A DNA stretch of 13,817 nt from Rhodospirillaceae bacterium CCH5-H10 (GTDB lineage: Bacteria; Pseudomonadota; Alphaproteobacteria; Reyranellales; Reyranellaceae). The stretch is taken from NCBI GenBank assembly GCA_001557035.1, contig LSKJ01000052.1, positions 1 through 13,817 of the forward strand. Reading direction: 5' to 3'. Below the pieces are notes generated by a model, which saw only the letters and a program-made list of their open reading frames with translations, did not search any database and was not told the origin of the DNA. Shown here in pieces: positions 1 through 7,934 of the stretch; the first letter of the stretch is position 1; each line of letters starts with the position of its first letter. A program made the position numbers and the translations under genes.

Positions 1-209
1 CGATAGAACGGGTTGCCGATGTTGGTGAGGTCGCCGACCGCCTTCCAGATCTTCAATATCTCGTATTCGGGCAGGCTCGAGAAATCGAACTCCTTCCGGG
101 CGCCATCGACCTTGGCGTGAGGGCGGCCAGGGGTGGCTGCAGACTGGCCCAATGCCTGCCGCACGCGATCGACGGTTTCCTGTGCTTCGTTCGATCGCGG
201 CGGGGTCAT
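1..209 (-). CDS. Alpha-oxoamine synthase-like PLP enzyme (RkpG/BioF/SPT family), N-terminal part only
   Basis: Only the first 69 residues are in the window; the gene runs off the left edge. The start is ATG at 209-207, overlapping the TGA of the synthase gene (206-208) as ATGA, so the two are probably translationally coupled. After a polar leader of about 40 residues comes FDFSSLPEYEILKI (residues 41-54) and then NIGNPFY at the edge. This matches the N-terminal entry segment of polyketide-associated alpha-oxoamine synthases, typically F..hPeY..l......gi.NPFF. Family members (BioF, Kbl, serine palmitoyltransferase, fungal FUM8) condense an acyl thioester with an amino acid, losing CO2. The PLP lysine and the rest of the fold lie outside the window, so activity cannot be judged. 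Position right after a synthase without a thioesterase suggests an acyl-chain release enzyme, as proposed for rkpA-rkpG. Other class I/II aminotransferases remain possible. Confidence 0.72.
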   Translation of the reverse strand, partial: MTPPRSNEAQETVDRVRQALGQSAATPGRPHAKVDGARKEFDFSSLPEYEILKIWKAVGDLTNIGNPFY

Positions 210-3200
210 GAGGAACCGTCTATCTGCTTGACCCTCTGCAGAACGGCCGTGACGGCCGCCTGCTGCTCGGAGGGAGACGCCGCCTCGGCTTCCTCGGCAA
301 GATGGCTGGCGGACAACGCCGCAATCGGACCTGGCACGGCATCGCGCGCTGTTTCGCCCGTCACGAGCGGTGTGACGCGGCGTGCGACGTCGGCCGGCGT
401 GATTCCGCTCGCGAGCGACATCATCGGCAACTCGATCTGCAGGGATGCTTCGACGGTCGTGCGGAGCTCCAGCATCATGAGCGAGTCCATGCCGATGTCG
501 GCGAGGGGCCGGTGGCGATCGATCTCCTTGGGCGGGAGGCGAAGCACGCGCGCGATCTCTTCGACGACGATGTCGAGCAGCGCGGCCGTCGCTTCCTCCG
601 CCGGCATCGCGCGCAACCGTTCGAGGGTGACGGCGGCCTGGCCGGACTGCCGGGAGGCGCTTCCGGTATCGATTGCGTTGAACGTCGGGGCACGCACGGC
701 TGCCAGTTCACGCTTGGCCATGGCCCAGTCGACGCGAGCGATCGCGCAAGCATCGGTGATCTGGCGTCCCTGCGCGTCAAACGCCCAATCGAGCCCGTTG
801 AGCGCCGTGCGGGCCGGCATGAGGGTAGAGGCGAAGCGCCGCTTCAGGCTGGCGTTGGCCTCGATGTGCCGGGCGAGATAGCCGGCATCCTCGATCGCGC
901 CCCAGGCAACGGCAAGCGCGGGCAGCCCGCGGGCGCGAAGGCGGCGCGCAACGCCCTCCACATAGGCATTGCCGGCGACGTAGTTGAACTGTCCTGGATT
1001 GCCGAACAGCGTGGTGGCGGAGGAGAAAAGCAGCAGGTAGTCGAGCTTGAGACCGCTCGCCAGACGCTCCAGGTTCAGCGCGCCGCTCGCCTTTGGACGC
1101 AGAACGGTTTCGATCGACTCCCGGTCGGTGCCCTGGATCAGGCGGTCGTCGAGCACCATGGCGGCATGGACGATTCCCTTTACGGGGCGCCCGCGACCGA
1201 GCTGATCGACGAAACGCTTGAGGGCGGCGGCATCGGTAACGTCGACCGCCGTGACCTCGACCGTCACGCCCTTGCCGCGCAGCGCCTCGACCTGTTCGGC
1301 AACGGCGTCGGAGAGATGTCCGGAGCGGCTGACCAGCGCGAGGTGACGGGCATTGCGATCCGCCAGCCATTCCGCGGTGGCCAGACCGAAGCCGCTGGTG
1401 CCGCCGACCACGACATGCCAGCCCTCCGCGTCCACCGGGAAGGTGTCGACCGGAACTTCGGCGCCACTGGCCTGGCGTGAAGGCGATACGATGATCTTCC
1501 CGATATGGCCGGCGCGCTGCATCAACCGGAAGGCGTCGGCGATATGCGCTCCGTCGAAGACGCGATGCGGCAGCGGAGAGAAGTCCCCCTGCTCGAACAG
1601 CGCGACGACGTCGGCGAACAGCTCCTGCGAGAGGTCCTTGTGAGCGCCGATGAGCTGGTCGACGTCGACACCGAAGTAGCTCAGGTTGCGGCGGAGTGGC
1701 CGCAGGCCGAGATGGGTATTGGCGTAGAAGTCGCGCTTGCCCAGCTCGATGAACCGTCCGAACGGCTTCAGGCAGTCCATCGAACGGATCATCGCCTCGC
1801 CCGCCAGCGAGTTCAGCACGACGTCGACACCCTTTCGGCCGGTGAAGCCCATGACTTCTTCGGCGAACGCCAGCGTGCGCGAGTTGCAGACGAAGTCCGC
1901 GCCGAGATTGCGGAGAAGCGCGCGCTTCTCGCCGGTGCCGGCCGTCGCAATGATGGTCGCGCCGCGACGCTTGGCGACCTGCAGGGCGGCGAGACCGACC
2001 GCGCCGGCGCCGCCATGGATCAGCACGGTCTCGCCGGCTTCCAGACGGGCGAGATGCACGAGCGAATAGTAGGCCGTCAGGAACGCGACGGGCAGGGTCG
2101 TGGCGTCCTCGAGGGAGAGCTGGCCGGGCAGCTTGCTCACCGCGAAGGTGCGCGCGATGACGTGGCTGGCAAAGGCGCCCGGCACGAAGGCCAGCACCCG
2201 GTCGCCCACTGCGAAGTCCTTCACGTCGGGACCGATGGTCACCACCGTGCCGGCACACTCCATGCCGAGGCCGGGACCGGCGTAGCCGTCTTCCAGCGCT
2301 TCTTCCGGAAGCAGACGCAGGTTCCACATCACGTCACGGAAGTTGAGACCCGTCGTCGCGACCTCGATTTCGACCTCGTCGGCCGCGGGCGTCTTGCGCG
2401 GCTCAGGCACCCAGCCCAGCACGCCACGGCCGGCGCCCTGGCGGGGCGCGAGGCGCAGGGCGACATTGTCGGGGAGCGGCTCGGCCGGGCGGGGAGGCGT
2501 GGCGCCGCGCTCGACCCGGAAGACGATCCTGCGCTCGCCGGCAAAGAACACCTCACGTTCTTCACCGGGGGCAAGCATTTCGTCGGCTGCCTGCTCGACG
2601 ACGCGCCGCCGCGACTCGCCCGAGAGTCCGAGGCAACGGATATGCAGGCCCGGATACTCGTTGCGGGCGACTCGGGTCGCGGCAATGACGGCGCACCAGA
2701 GCGGCTGTTCGAGGGGTACCGACTCGTCTGTGCCAAAATCGACGACGATCCAGAGCCGGGCAGGGGCATCCGCCAGGCGCCGGCACAGTTCCGCGATATC
2801 GTCGAGATGACCGCCGAGGGCCGCGACGGGGTCATCGCTGGCGTCCGCTGCCGGGATCGCCAGGACGAAGTCGGTGGGAGCCGGCTGATCGGGCCTCGGG
2901 GTATTGCCCGGGCCGGTCGCAACACGGAGGTCGGCCGCGGCCTCGCCTTGCCAGGCGAACACGGCCGGTTCGGAGGATGATGGAAGATTGCGGTCGGCGC
3001 TGCCATCCGAGCGGCCGCGAACGATCACGCCGATGCGGGCCTCGCCCTGAACGGGCGACACCGAGACTCCGTTGAAGCCGGCGGTCTCGAGTTCGTCGAT
3101 CCACTCCTGATCGGTCAGGAGGGCACCGACCGGAAACTCGGTGTTGGCCGAGCGGGTCCACCAGCGGCGGCGGCTTCCGCGAACGATGTCCCAGAAGATG

Positions 3201-6200
3201 CCGGGCGCGAGTTCGCCGGCGATGAGCGGCGCCTGCGGTCGCAACAGCCGAGTGACGACCGTCAGGCCGTCGTCGCGCGTGGCGGCGATCTCGCTCAGGG
3301 CGTCGATCGCGAAGGCCAGATCCAGCGAGGCCGGCGCGAGTGTTTCGAGCTGCGACCACGTCATGCAGCGCACGAGCGGCGCCTCGTCGCCGATGCTGGC
3401 CTTTGCCTGCTCGAGGCGATCGTCGTCGAGGTCCGTCAGGATGATCTCGACGTTCGGAAGGCGTGCGCTGAGATCGACCGCCGTGGAAGAATGGTCGGCA
3501 CCCACCATCAACAACCGCAACAGACGGGTGCCGTCATGGCCCGACACGGCAGCGATCACGTCTGCCGTGACGGCATCGCGAAGCCAGCCGATCTGGTTCG
3601 ACGCGACACCCAGATTGCGCCAATGGGGCGAGGCGAGTTCGCTGACCGCGCTCGGATCGCCCTTGCTGAGGCGACCGATGATGCTCTCGAGCCGCGAGAC
3701 ACTGGCGGCTTCGGCGGCCATGGTCGGATGACGCAACAGGAGCGTGCTCGCAATGGAGGCGATCTCGGGAAGGTCGCAGACGGGCGAGAGCGTGCGAACG
3801 CCATCGCGTTCGACGGCCAGGTTCTTGGCTTCGAGATGCCAGAGCAGAGCCGACCTCAGGTAGCTCGACCAGGGAGAGTCGTCGTCGGAAGCCAGCTCGT
3901 TCCCGTGGTCGGACGAGTTGTCCCCCGCGAGGGCGGACCAGCTTGCCCGCAAGGTTCCGGCCTCCAGCAGAAGAAGGGCTTCCGAGAGAGCGGCGGCCGT
4001 GCCGGCGGGACGCTTTAGATCCACTTTGCCGGGGGAAAGGGTCGACGGCAGGCCCGGACGGTCGAGATTCCACGCCGTGGTACGGTAGCTGAGTGACTTC
4101 GGGTCGACGGCCAGTTCCGCCGGCGCTTCAACCAGCCGGACGTTCTGCGCTGACACGACGATCTTGCCGTGCTCGTCCCAGAGATCGATGTCGACCACCA
4201 TGGAACTGAGCGACTGCCGCAGCGTCCGGGCAGTCACGCGCGTGGCGATGGTGCCGGTTTCGAATACGCGGACGCTTCCGAATCGGACAGGCAGCATGCG
4301 CTTCATCGGCATGTCCGCGACGCCGGCTTCCTCGGAGGCGAACAGCGCGTGGAACGCGGCGTCGAGGGCCGTTATGTCGATGATCCTCGTGCCGCTCACG
4401 AGCTCTTCAGGGCGGTCGAGGGTGGCGATTGCCAATTTCGGTTCCGGAAAGACCACCTGACGGGTCCGCTGGAACGTGGGGCCGTAGTCGAAGCCGAGAT
4501 CGTGCGCCCAGGCATAGACGCTGTTCCTGGGGACGACGATCGCGTGATCCGGCGCTTCCGGAACGACCGTCGCCTTGCCCGCGATCGGGGAGCGCCCGAC
4601 GATCCCGCGCGCGTTCAGCGTCCAGCCTGCGCCAGCGCTGCGCTGCCGCGAGAGCAGTTCGACGATCCCCGTCTCATGCGCAAAGCGCACGGATGTTTCG
4701 AAGGATGTCTTGCCGTCGAAAACGAGGGGGCGGAGGATGTCGAGGTCGCGGAGTTCCAGGGCTCCATCCGGATGGATCTGCCGCGCCGCGGCCAGCATCG
4801 TCTCGACGTAGGCCGTAGCCGGCAGCACCGGCACATCCCCGACCTTGTGATCGGATATCCAGGGGAACAGCGCTGGATCGATCGTCGAGAACCACTCGGC
4901 GCCGTCCAGCCGTGGACGTGCACCCAGGAGAGGATGGGAGTGCGCCTCCGCCAGGAGGGGAGTGCTGGCCTCTTCGGTGGAATGAATCTTGAAGTGCGTA
5001 TGCTGCCAGGGATAGAGCGGCAGGGTGACGGCCGTGGCCGGCGCGGGGCCGAAGAAGCGCTGCATCTCGACCTTGCCGCCGGCCAGCGCGATCTTAGAGG
5101 CCGCGCGCTCGATCGGGTCGAACGCCTGCTGACCGTCGGTTTCGCTCATCGTCTCGACGACGACGCCGCGCGTGCCGGCCTCGCGCAACACGTCGCGCAC
5201 GTAGCTGGTCAGGATGGGACGCGGGCCGACTTCCACGAAGACGCGCATCCCGTCGTTGAGCAGCACGTTCAAGGCGGGCTCGAACTGCACAGGCTCGCGG
5301 ACGTTGCGCCACCAGTGCTCGGCGCCGAGCATCTCGGGAGTGGCCGTGGCGCCTGTAACCGACGAAACGAAGCGCTTATGGACCGGCAGCGGTCGCAGCC
5401 CCTCGAGTTCGCGGAGCAGAGGTGCGCGGACGGGATCGATCAGGGCGCTGTGGAAAGGATAGTCCAGATCGAGGCGCCGGGCGCTGATGCGCATGTCCGC
5501 CGCCGCCTGCAGCACGCGATCGATGTCGGCAATGGTTCCCGACACCGTGACGCTTCGCCAGCTGTTGATCGCCGCGATCTCGACGCCGGGCGCGCCCGCG
5601 GTCTTGAGGAAGCGACGGGCTTCGCGGTCGCTCAGCATCAGGGCCGCCATGCCGCCGCTGCCACGCACGCCTTCCTGATGGCGGCTGCGGGCGACGACGA
5701 CGTCGATGGCCTGGTCCAGGCTCAGGGCACCGGCGCACCACGCCGCAGCAATCTCGCCGACGCTATGTCCGAGGGTGGCGGTGGCGACGATACCGCGTTC
5801 TTCGAGAGCGCGAACGGCGGCAACCTGCAGGGCAAGCAGCAGGGGTTGAGAATAGGTTGCCCGCCGAAGGCGCGGAGCGAGGTCGTCGGCGAACAGCGTA
5901 TCGACGATCGACCACTTCTGGACCTTGGAGAATCGACCGTCGATGTCCCGGAGGGCGTTCTGGAAGACGGGGTTGGTTTGCCAGGCGTCGCGCCCCATGC
6001 CGGCCCACTGCGAACCGTTGCCGGAAAACAGGAAGGTGAGGGGCTGGTCGCTACCCAGTGCCTGCCCGGTGAGGACCGAGTCCGAGGGTTCGCCCTTGGC
6101 GAAGGAAGCGAGGTGGTGACGGATTTCGTCGGTCGTCCTGCCGCGTGCGATGAGGCGATGCGGCAGTGCATCGCGAAGGTAGGCGCTGGCCGAGATAAAG

Positions 6201-7624
6201 GGAGCAGCATCGCGCTCGGCGGCCGGCCACTTCTCGACATAGTCGGCGGCGAGCGCCTTCAGGGCCTCGCCGCTGTGGGCCGTCAATAGCAGGGGCGGCG
6301 GCGTGGCGGTGTTGCTGACCTGGACGAGATGGGCGACCGTCCGGTCGCTCCGCAGGATGACGTGCGAATTGGTGCCGCCAAATCCGAAGGAATTGACACC
6401 GACCAGTTCCGGCCCGCGCTGCTCGGGCAGGCGACGGTTCTGGCCGATGACCTGCAGGTTGAGCTCGTCGAACGGGATATCGGGATTCGGCGCACGCTGG
6501 TGCAGGGTCGCCGGAACCATGCCCCGGTCGAGTGCGATGACGGACTTCAGCAGGCCCGCCAGCCCCGAAACCGGTTCGAGATGGCCGACATTGGATTTGA
6601 CCGAGCCGATGGGGAGAGGTTGCGTCCGCTTCTGGCCGAGGCCCTTGCCCAGGGCATCGGCCTCGATCGGATCGCCGACCCGGGTGCCGGTGCCGTGTGC
6701 CTCGACGAAGCTGAGATCTGCGGGATCGACGCCGAAGTCGCCATAGACCTGGTCGAGCAGCCGTCGCTGCGACTCGGCAGAGGGCAGGGACATGCCGGTG
6801 GTGCGGCCATCCTGGTTCACCCCTGAACCCACGATCACGGCATGGACCCGGCTGCGGGCCTTCAGTGCCGAGGACATCGAACGGAGCACGACGACGATCG
6901 CGCCCTCGGCGCGAACGTATCCATCGGCCGAAGCGTCGAACGGACGGCAAAGCCCGGTCGGCGAGAGCATCGAGGCCCGCGAGAAGCCGACGTAGGAAAA
7001 CGGCGAGAGCAGCAGATTGACGCCGCCCACGATGGCGGTGTCGATCGATCCGTTGCGGATCGCCTCAGCGGCCATGTCGAGAGCGACCATCGACGAGGAA
7101 CAGGCCGTGTCGATTGCCAGGCTCGGTCCGCGCAGATCGAAAGTATAGGAGATGCGGTTGGCCATGATGCTGAGCGAGTTGCCCGTCATCATGTGCATGC
7201 CGGCGGCCGACGGATCGGCGAAGAAGTGCGCGGCGTGATCGACCGAAGATGCGCCGACATAGACGCCGATCGGACGGCCGGCCAGCGTCGAGTGGCGAAT
7301 GCCGGCATGGGCGATGGCGTCGTGCGCGACTTCGAGCAGGTGACGGTGCTGCGGGTCGACCTGCTCCGCTTCGCGCGGACTCATCCCGAAGGCTGTTGCG
7401 TCGAAACCCCAGACATCGTCAATGACGCCGGCGGCGAAAGAGTAGCTGCGACCTATCTGGTCGGGAGATGGATGATAGAAGGCCTGCGAGGGAAAGCGAT
7501 CGGGCGTGATATGGCTGACGCTGCAGCGGTTGGTGCGCAGCAATTTCCAGAACTCATCGCTGTTGCGCGCGCCGGGCATACGGCAGGCATAACCGACGAT
7601 GGCAACTTCATCCCGGCGTGTCAT
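206..7624 (-). CDS. Iterative highly reducing type I PKS/fatty acid synthase, KS-AT-DH-psiMT-ER-KR-ACP (RkpA-like)
   Basis: About 2472 aa, one module. KS is residues 5-425, with Cys175 in DTACSSS, His310 in EAHGTGT and His348 in SNVGH. AT is 528-830, with Ser621 in GHSVGE and His725 in YPFHS. DH is 895-1165, with His926 in DHKVGDVPVLP and Asp1088/His1092 in LDAAFH. A methyltransferase-derived region (1360-1540) has lost its SAM motif. A structural pseudo-KR segment follows (1550-1705). ER is 1735-2047, with HGGAGAVGLAA at 1870-1880. KR is 2069-2300, with GGTSGFG, B-type LDD (2158-2160), Lys2178 and Tyr2215. ACP is 2345-2420, with Ser2381 in IGMDSL. There is no thioesterase or loading module. 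The full reductive loop predicts a saturated acyl chain built from malonyl-type units. ATG 7624 gives the usual short lead into AIVGYACRMPGA; a TTG at 7675 would add 17 residues with no homology-like content. Architecture and coupled downstream PLP gene recall rhizobial RkpA. Confidence 0.95.
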   Translation of the reverse strand: MTRRDEVAIVGYACRMPGARNSDEFWKLLRTNRCSVSHITPDRFPSQAFYHPSPDQIGRSYSFAAGVIDDVWGFDATAFGMSPREAEQVDPQHRHLLEVAHDAIAHAGIRHSTLAGRPIGVYVGASSVDHAAHFFADPSAAGMHMMTGNSLSIMANRISYTFDLRGPSLAIDTACSSSMVALDMAAEAIRNGSIDTAIVGGVNLLLSPFSYVGFSRASMLSPTGLCRPFDASADGYVRAEGAIVVVLRSMSSALKARSRVHAVIVGSGVNQDGRTTGMSLPSAESQRRLLDQVYGDFGVDPADLSFVEAHGTGTRVGDPIEADALGKGLGQKRTQPLPIGSVKSNVGHLEPVSGLAGLLKSVIALDRGMVPATLHQRAPNPDIPFDELNLQVIGQNRRLPEQRGPELVGVNSFGFGGTNSHVILRSDRTVAHLVQVSNTATPPPLLLTAHSGEALKALAADYVEKWPAAERDAAPFISASAYLRDALPHRLIARGRTTDEIRHHLASFAKGEPSDSVLTGQALGSDQPLTFLFSGNGSQWAGMGRDAWQTNPVFQNALRDIDGRFSKVQKWSIVDTLFADDLAPRLRRATYSQPLLLALQVAAVRALEERGIVATATLGHSVGEIAAAWCAGALSLDQAIDVVVARSRHQEGVRGSGGMAALMLSDREARRFLKTAGAPGVEIAAINSWRSVTVSGTIADIDRVLQAAADMRISARRLDLDYPFHSALIDPVRAPLLRELEGLRPLPVHKRFVSSVTGATATPEMLGAEHWWRNVREPVQFEPALNVLLNDGMRVFVEVGPRPILTSYVRDVLREAGTRGVVVETMSETDGQQAFDPIERAASKIALAGGKVEMQRFFGPAPATAVTLPLYPWQHTHFKIHSTEEASTPLLAEAHSHPLLGARPRLDGAEWFSTIDPALFPWISDHKVGDVPVLPATAYVETMLAAARQIHPDGALELRDLDILRPLVFDGKTSFETSVRFAHETGIVELLSRQRSAGAGWTLNARGIVGRSPIAGKATVVPEAPDHAIVVPRNSVYAWAHDLGFDYGPTFQRTRQVVFPEPKLAIATLDRPEELVSGTRIIDITALDAAFHALFASEEAGVADMPMKRMLPVRFGSVRVFETGTIATRVTARTLRQSLSSMVVDIDLWDEHGKIVVSAQNVRLVEAPAELAVDPKSLSYRTTAWNLDRPGLPSTLSPGKVDLKRPAGTAAALSEALLLLEAGTLRASWSALAGDNSSDHGNELASDDDSPWSSYLRSALLWHLEAKNLAVERDGVRTLSPVCDLPEIASIASTLLLRHPTMAAEAASVSRLESIIGRLSKGDPSAVSELASPHWRNLGVASNQIGWLRDAVTADVIAAVSGHDGTRLLRLLMVGADHSSTAVDLSARLPNVEIILTDLDDDRLEQAKASIGDEAPLVRCMTWSQLETLAPASLDLAFAIDALSEIAATRDDGLTVVTRLLRPQAPLIAGELAPGIFWDIVRGSRRRWWTRSANTEFPVGALLTDQEWIDELETAGFNGVSVSPVQGEARIGVIVRGRSDGSADRNLPSSSEPAVFAWQGEAAADLRVATGPGNTPRPDQPAPTDFVLAIPAADASDDPVAALGGHLDDIAELCRRLADAPARLWIVVDFGTDESVPLEQPLWCAVIAATRVARNEYPGLHIRCLGLSGESRRRVVEQAADEMLAPGEEREVFFAGERRIVFRVERGATPPRPAEPLPDNVALRLAPRQGAGRGVLGWVPEPRKTPAADEVEIEVATTGLNFRDVMWNLRLLPEEALEDGYAGPGLGMECAGTVVTIGPDVKDFAVGDRVLAFVPGAFASHVIARTFAVSKLPGQLSLEDATTLPVAFLTAYYSLVHLARLEAGETVLIHGGAGAVGLAALQVAKRRGATIIATAGTGEKRALLRNLGADFVCNSRTLAFAEEVMGFTGRKGVDVVLNSLAGEAMIRSMDCLKPFGRFIELGKRDFYANTHLGLRPLRRNLSYFGVDVDQLIGAHKDLSQELFADVVALFEQGDFSPLPHRVFDGAHIADAFRLMQRAGHIGKIIVSPSRQASGAEVPVDTFPVDAEGWHVVVGGTSGFGLATAEWLADRNARHLALVSRSGHLSDAVAEQVEALRGKGVTVEVTAVDVTDAAALKRFVDQLGRGRPVKGIVHAAMVLDDRLIQGTDRESIETVLRPKASGALNLERLASGLKLDYLLLFSSATTLFGNPGQFNYVAGNAYVEGVARRLRARGLPALAVAWGAIEDAGYLARHIEANASLKRRFASTLMPARTALNGLDWAFDAQGRQITDACAIARVDWAMAKRELAAVRAPTFNAIDTGSASRQSGQAAVTLERLRAMPAEEATAALLDIVVEEIARVLRLPPKEIDRHRPLADIGMDSLMMLELRTTVEASLQIELPMMSLASGITPADVARRVTPLVTGETARDAVPGPIAALSASHLAEEAEAASPSEQQAAVTAVLQRVKQIDGSS
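3005..3547 (-). other. Degenerate C-methyltransferase domain inside the synthase
   Basis: Residues 1360-1540 of the synthase keep the Rossmann pattern of a PKS methyltransferase. Motif I would lie at LLMVGADHSS (1371-1380), followed by an acidic strand end ILTDLDDDRLEQA (1395-1407), an LLRP segment (1460-1463) and a WDIVRGSRRRWW segment (1478-1489). The glycine-rich SAM loop (normally GAGTG) reads GADHS, and the usual NVLH-type strand reads IDALSE. An active enzyme is therefore unlikely. Animal fatty acid synthase keeps a comparable non-catalytic pseudo-methyltransferase. Loss of function is inferred from motifs only. Confidence 0.65.
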
Positions 7625-7784
7625 TTTGCGGCCTGCTTGCCGGCGTATCCCGCCGTTGTCTTCGACCGTCCGCAAATCATTGATAAATCCCCAGTCCCCA
7701 CGGTGATGCCTTATCCATTTTCATGTGCAACATCAAACCACCAAGCCGCGATTAAGCAGTGATTGTGTTGTTCTTGCGTCAACC

Positions 7785-7804
7785 ATGCCGTTCAGGATCG
7801 GCAT
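7785..7804. repeat. Inverted repeat ATGCCG-N8-CGGCAT, possible operator
   Basis: Perfect 6-bp arms (7785-7790 and 7799-7804) flank an 8-base spacer. The dyad ends three bases before the weak -35 of the rightward promoter and overlaps the leftward TTGACG candidate region by proximity. A dimeric regulator bound here could affect both operons. Six-base arms are short and can occur by chance. Confidence 0.3.
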
Positions 7805-7807
7805 CCA

Positions 7808-7835
7808 TTCGGACGTTCGTTAAGCTTGCTATAAT
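7808..7835 (+). promoter_or_regulatory. Extended -10 promoter driving the glycosyltransferase operon
   Basis: TGCTATAAT at 7827-7835 is an exact match to the extended -10 consensus TGnTATAAT of housekeeping sigma factors. A weak -35 (TTCGGA, 7808-7813) lies 16 bp upstream, which is typical because an extended -10 relaxes the need for a good -35. Transcription should start near 7842, leaving an untranslated leader of about 89 bases before GTG 7931. The surroundings are AT-rich against a GC-rich background, so a chance match is less likely than elsewhere. Confidence 0.6.
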
Positions 7836-7859
7836 GAATACGAATCTCAGCACTACTGA

Positions 7860-7934
7860 ATGGCCGCATTTGGGGAGCGACACAAAGGTGAGAAACGCGT
7901 CAGCTTCGAGAGCGGTTCCGGCAGGCAATTGTGA
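7860..7934 (+). CDS. Possible 24-codon leader ORF overlapping the glycosyltransferase start
   Basis: An ATG at 7860 opens a 24-codon frame (begins MAAFGERHKGEK, ends SGSGRQL) that stops at TGA 7932-7934. The stop shares bases with the GTG start of the next gene (7931-7933), forming GTGA. The predicted transcription start (about 7842) lies only 18 bases upstream, so the frame would be on the transcript. No clear Shine-Dalgarno precedes it, and the peptide is basic and polar with no run of one amino acid that would suggest attenuation. It may be a coupling leader peptide or a chance frame. Confidence 0.25.
   Translation: MAAFGERHKGEKRVSFESGSGRQL

Larger units (their letters stand above)
7625..7930. 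promoter_or_regulatory. Divergent intergenic region between the synthase and glycosyltransferase operons
   Basis: 306 bp, visibly richer in A+T than the flanking genes, separates two operons transcribed away from each other. It holds a strong rightward extended -10 element, an inverted repeat beside it and a short upstream ORF, each listed separately. For the leftward synthase promoter I see only weak candidates. One is TTGATG (minus strand, 7736-7731) with GATAAG 15 bp downstream (7715-7710). The other is TTGACG (7782-7777), whose nearest good -10, CTTAAT (7756-7751), is 20 bp away. Neither is convincing. A leader of several tens of bases before ATG 7624 is likely. No RNA gene or riboswitch fold was recognised. 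Confidence 0.6.

Noticed and set aside
302..2980. Plus-strand frames of 392 and 491 codons opposite the ER/KR/ACP region
   Set aside because: Both are antisense to intact ER, KR and ACP domains and show low-complexity, domain-free translations.
4169..6289. 706-codon plus-strand open frame opposite the synthase gene
   Set aside because: It lies fully antisense to the AT/DH part of the synthase, whose catalytic motifs are intact. Its translation is rich in Arg, Gly and Asp with no recognisable domain, as expected for a GC-rich shadow frame.
7625..7675. TTG start at 7675 adding 17 residues to the synthase
   Set aside because: The extra residues do not resemble a KS N-terminus, and ATG 7624 gives the usual short lead-in, so TTG is the less likely start.
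7751..7782. TTGACG with CTTAAT as leftward promoter for the synthase
   Set aside because: The 20-base spacing is too long for a normal housekeeping promoter; at 17 bases the -10 is very poor.
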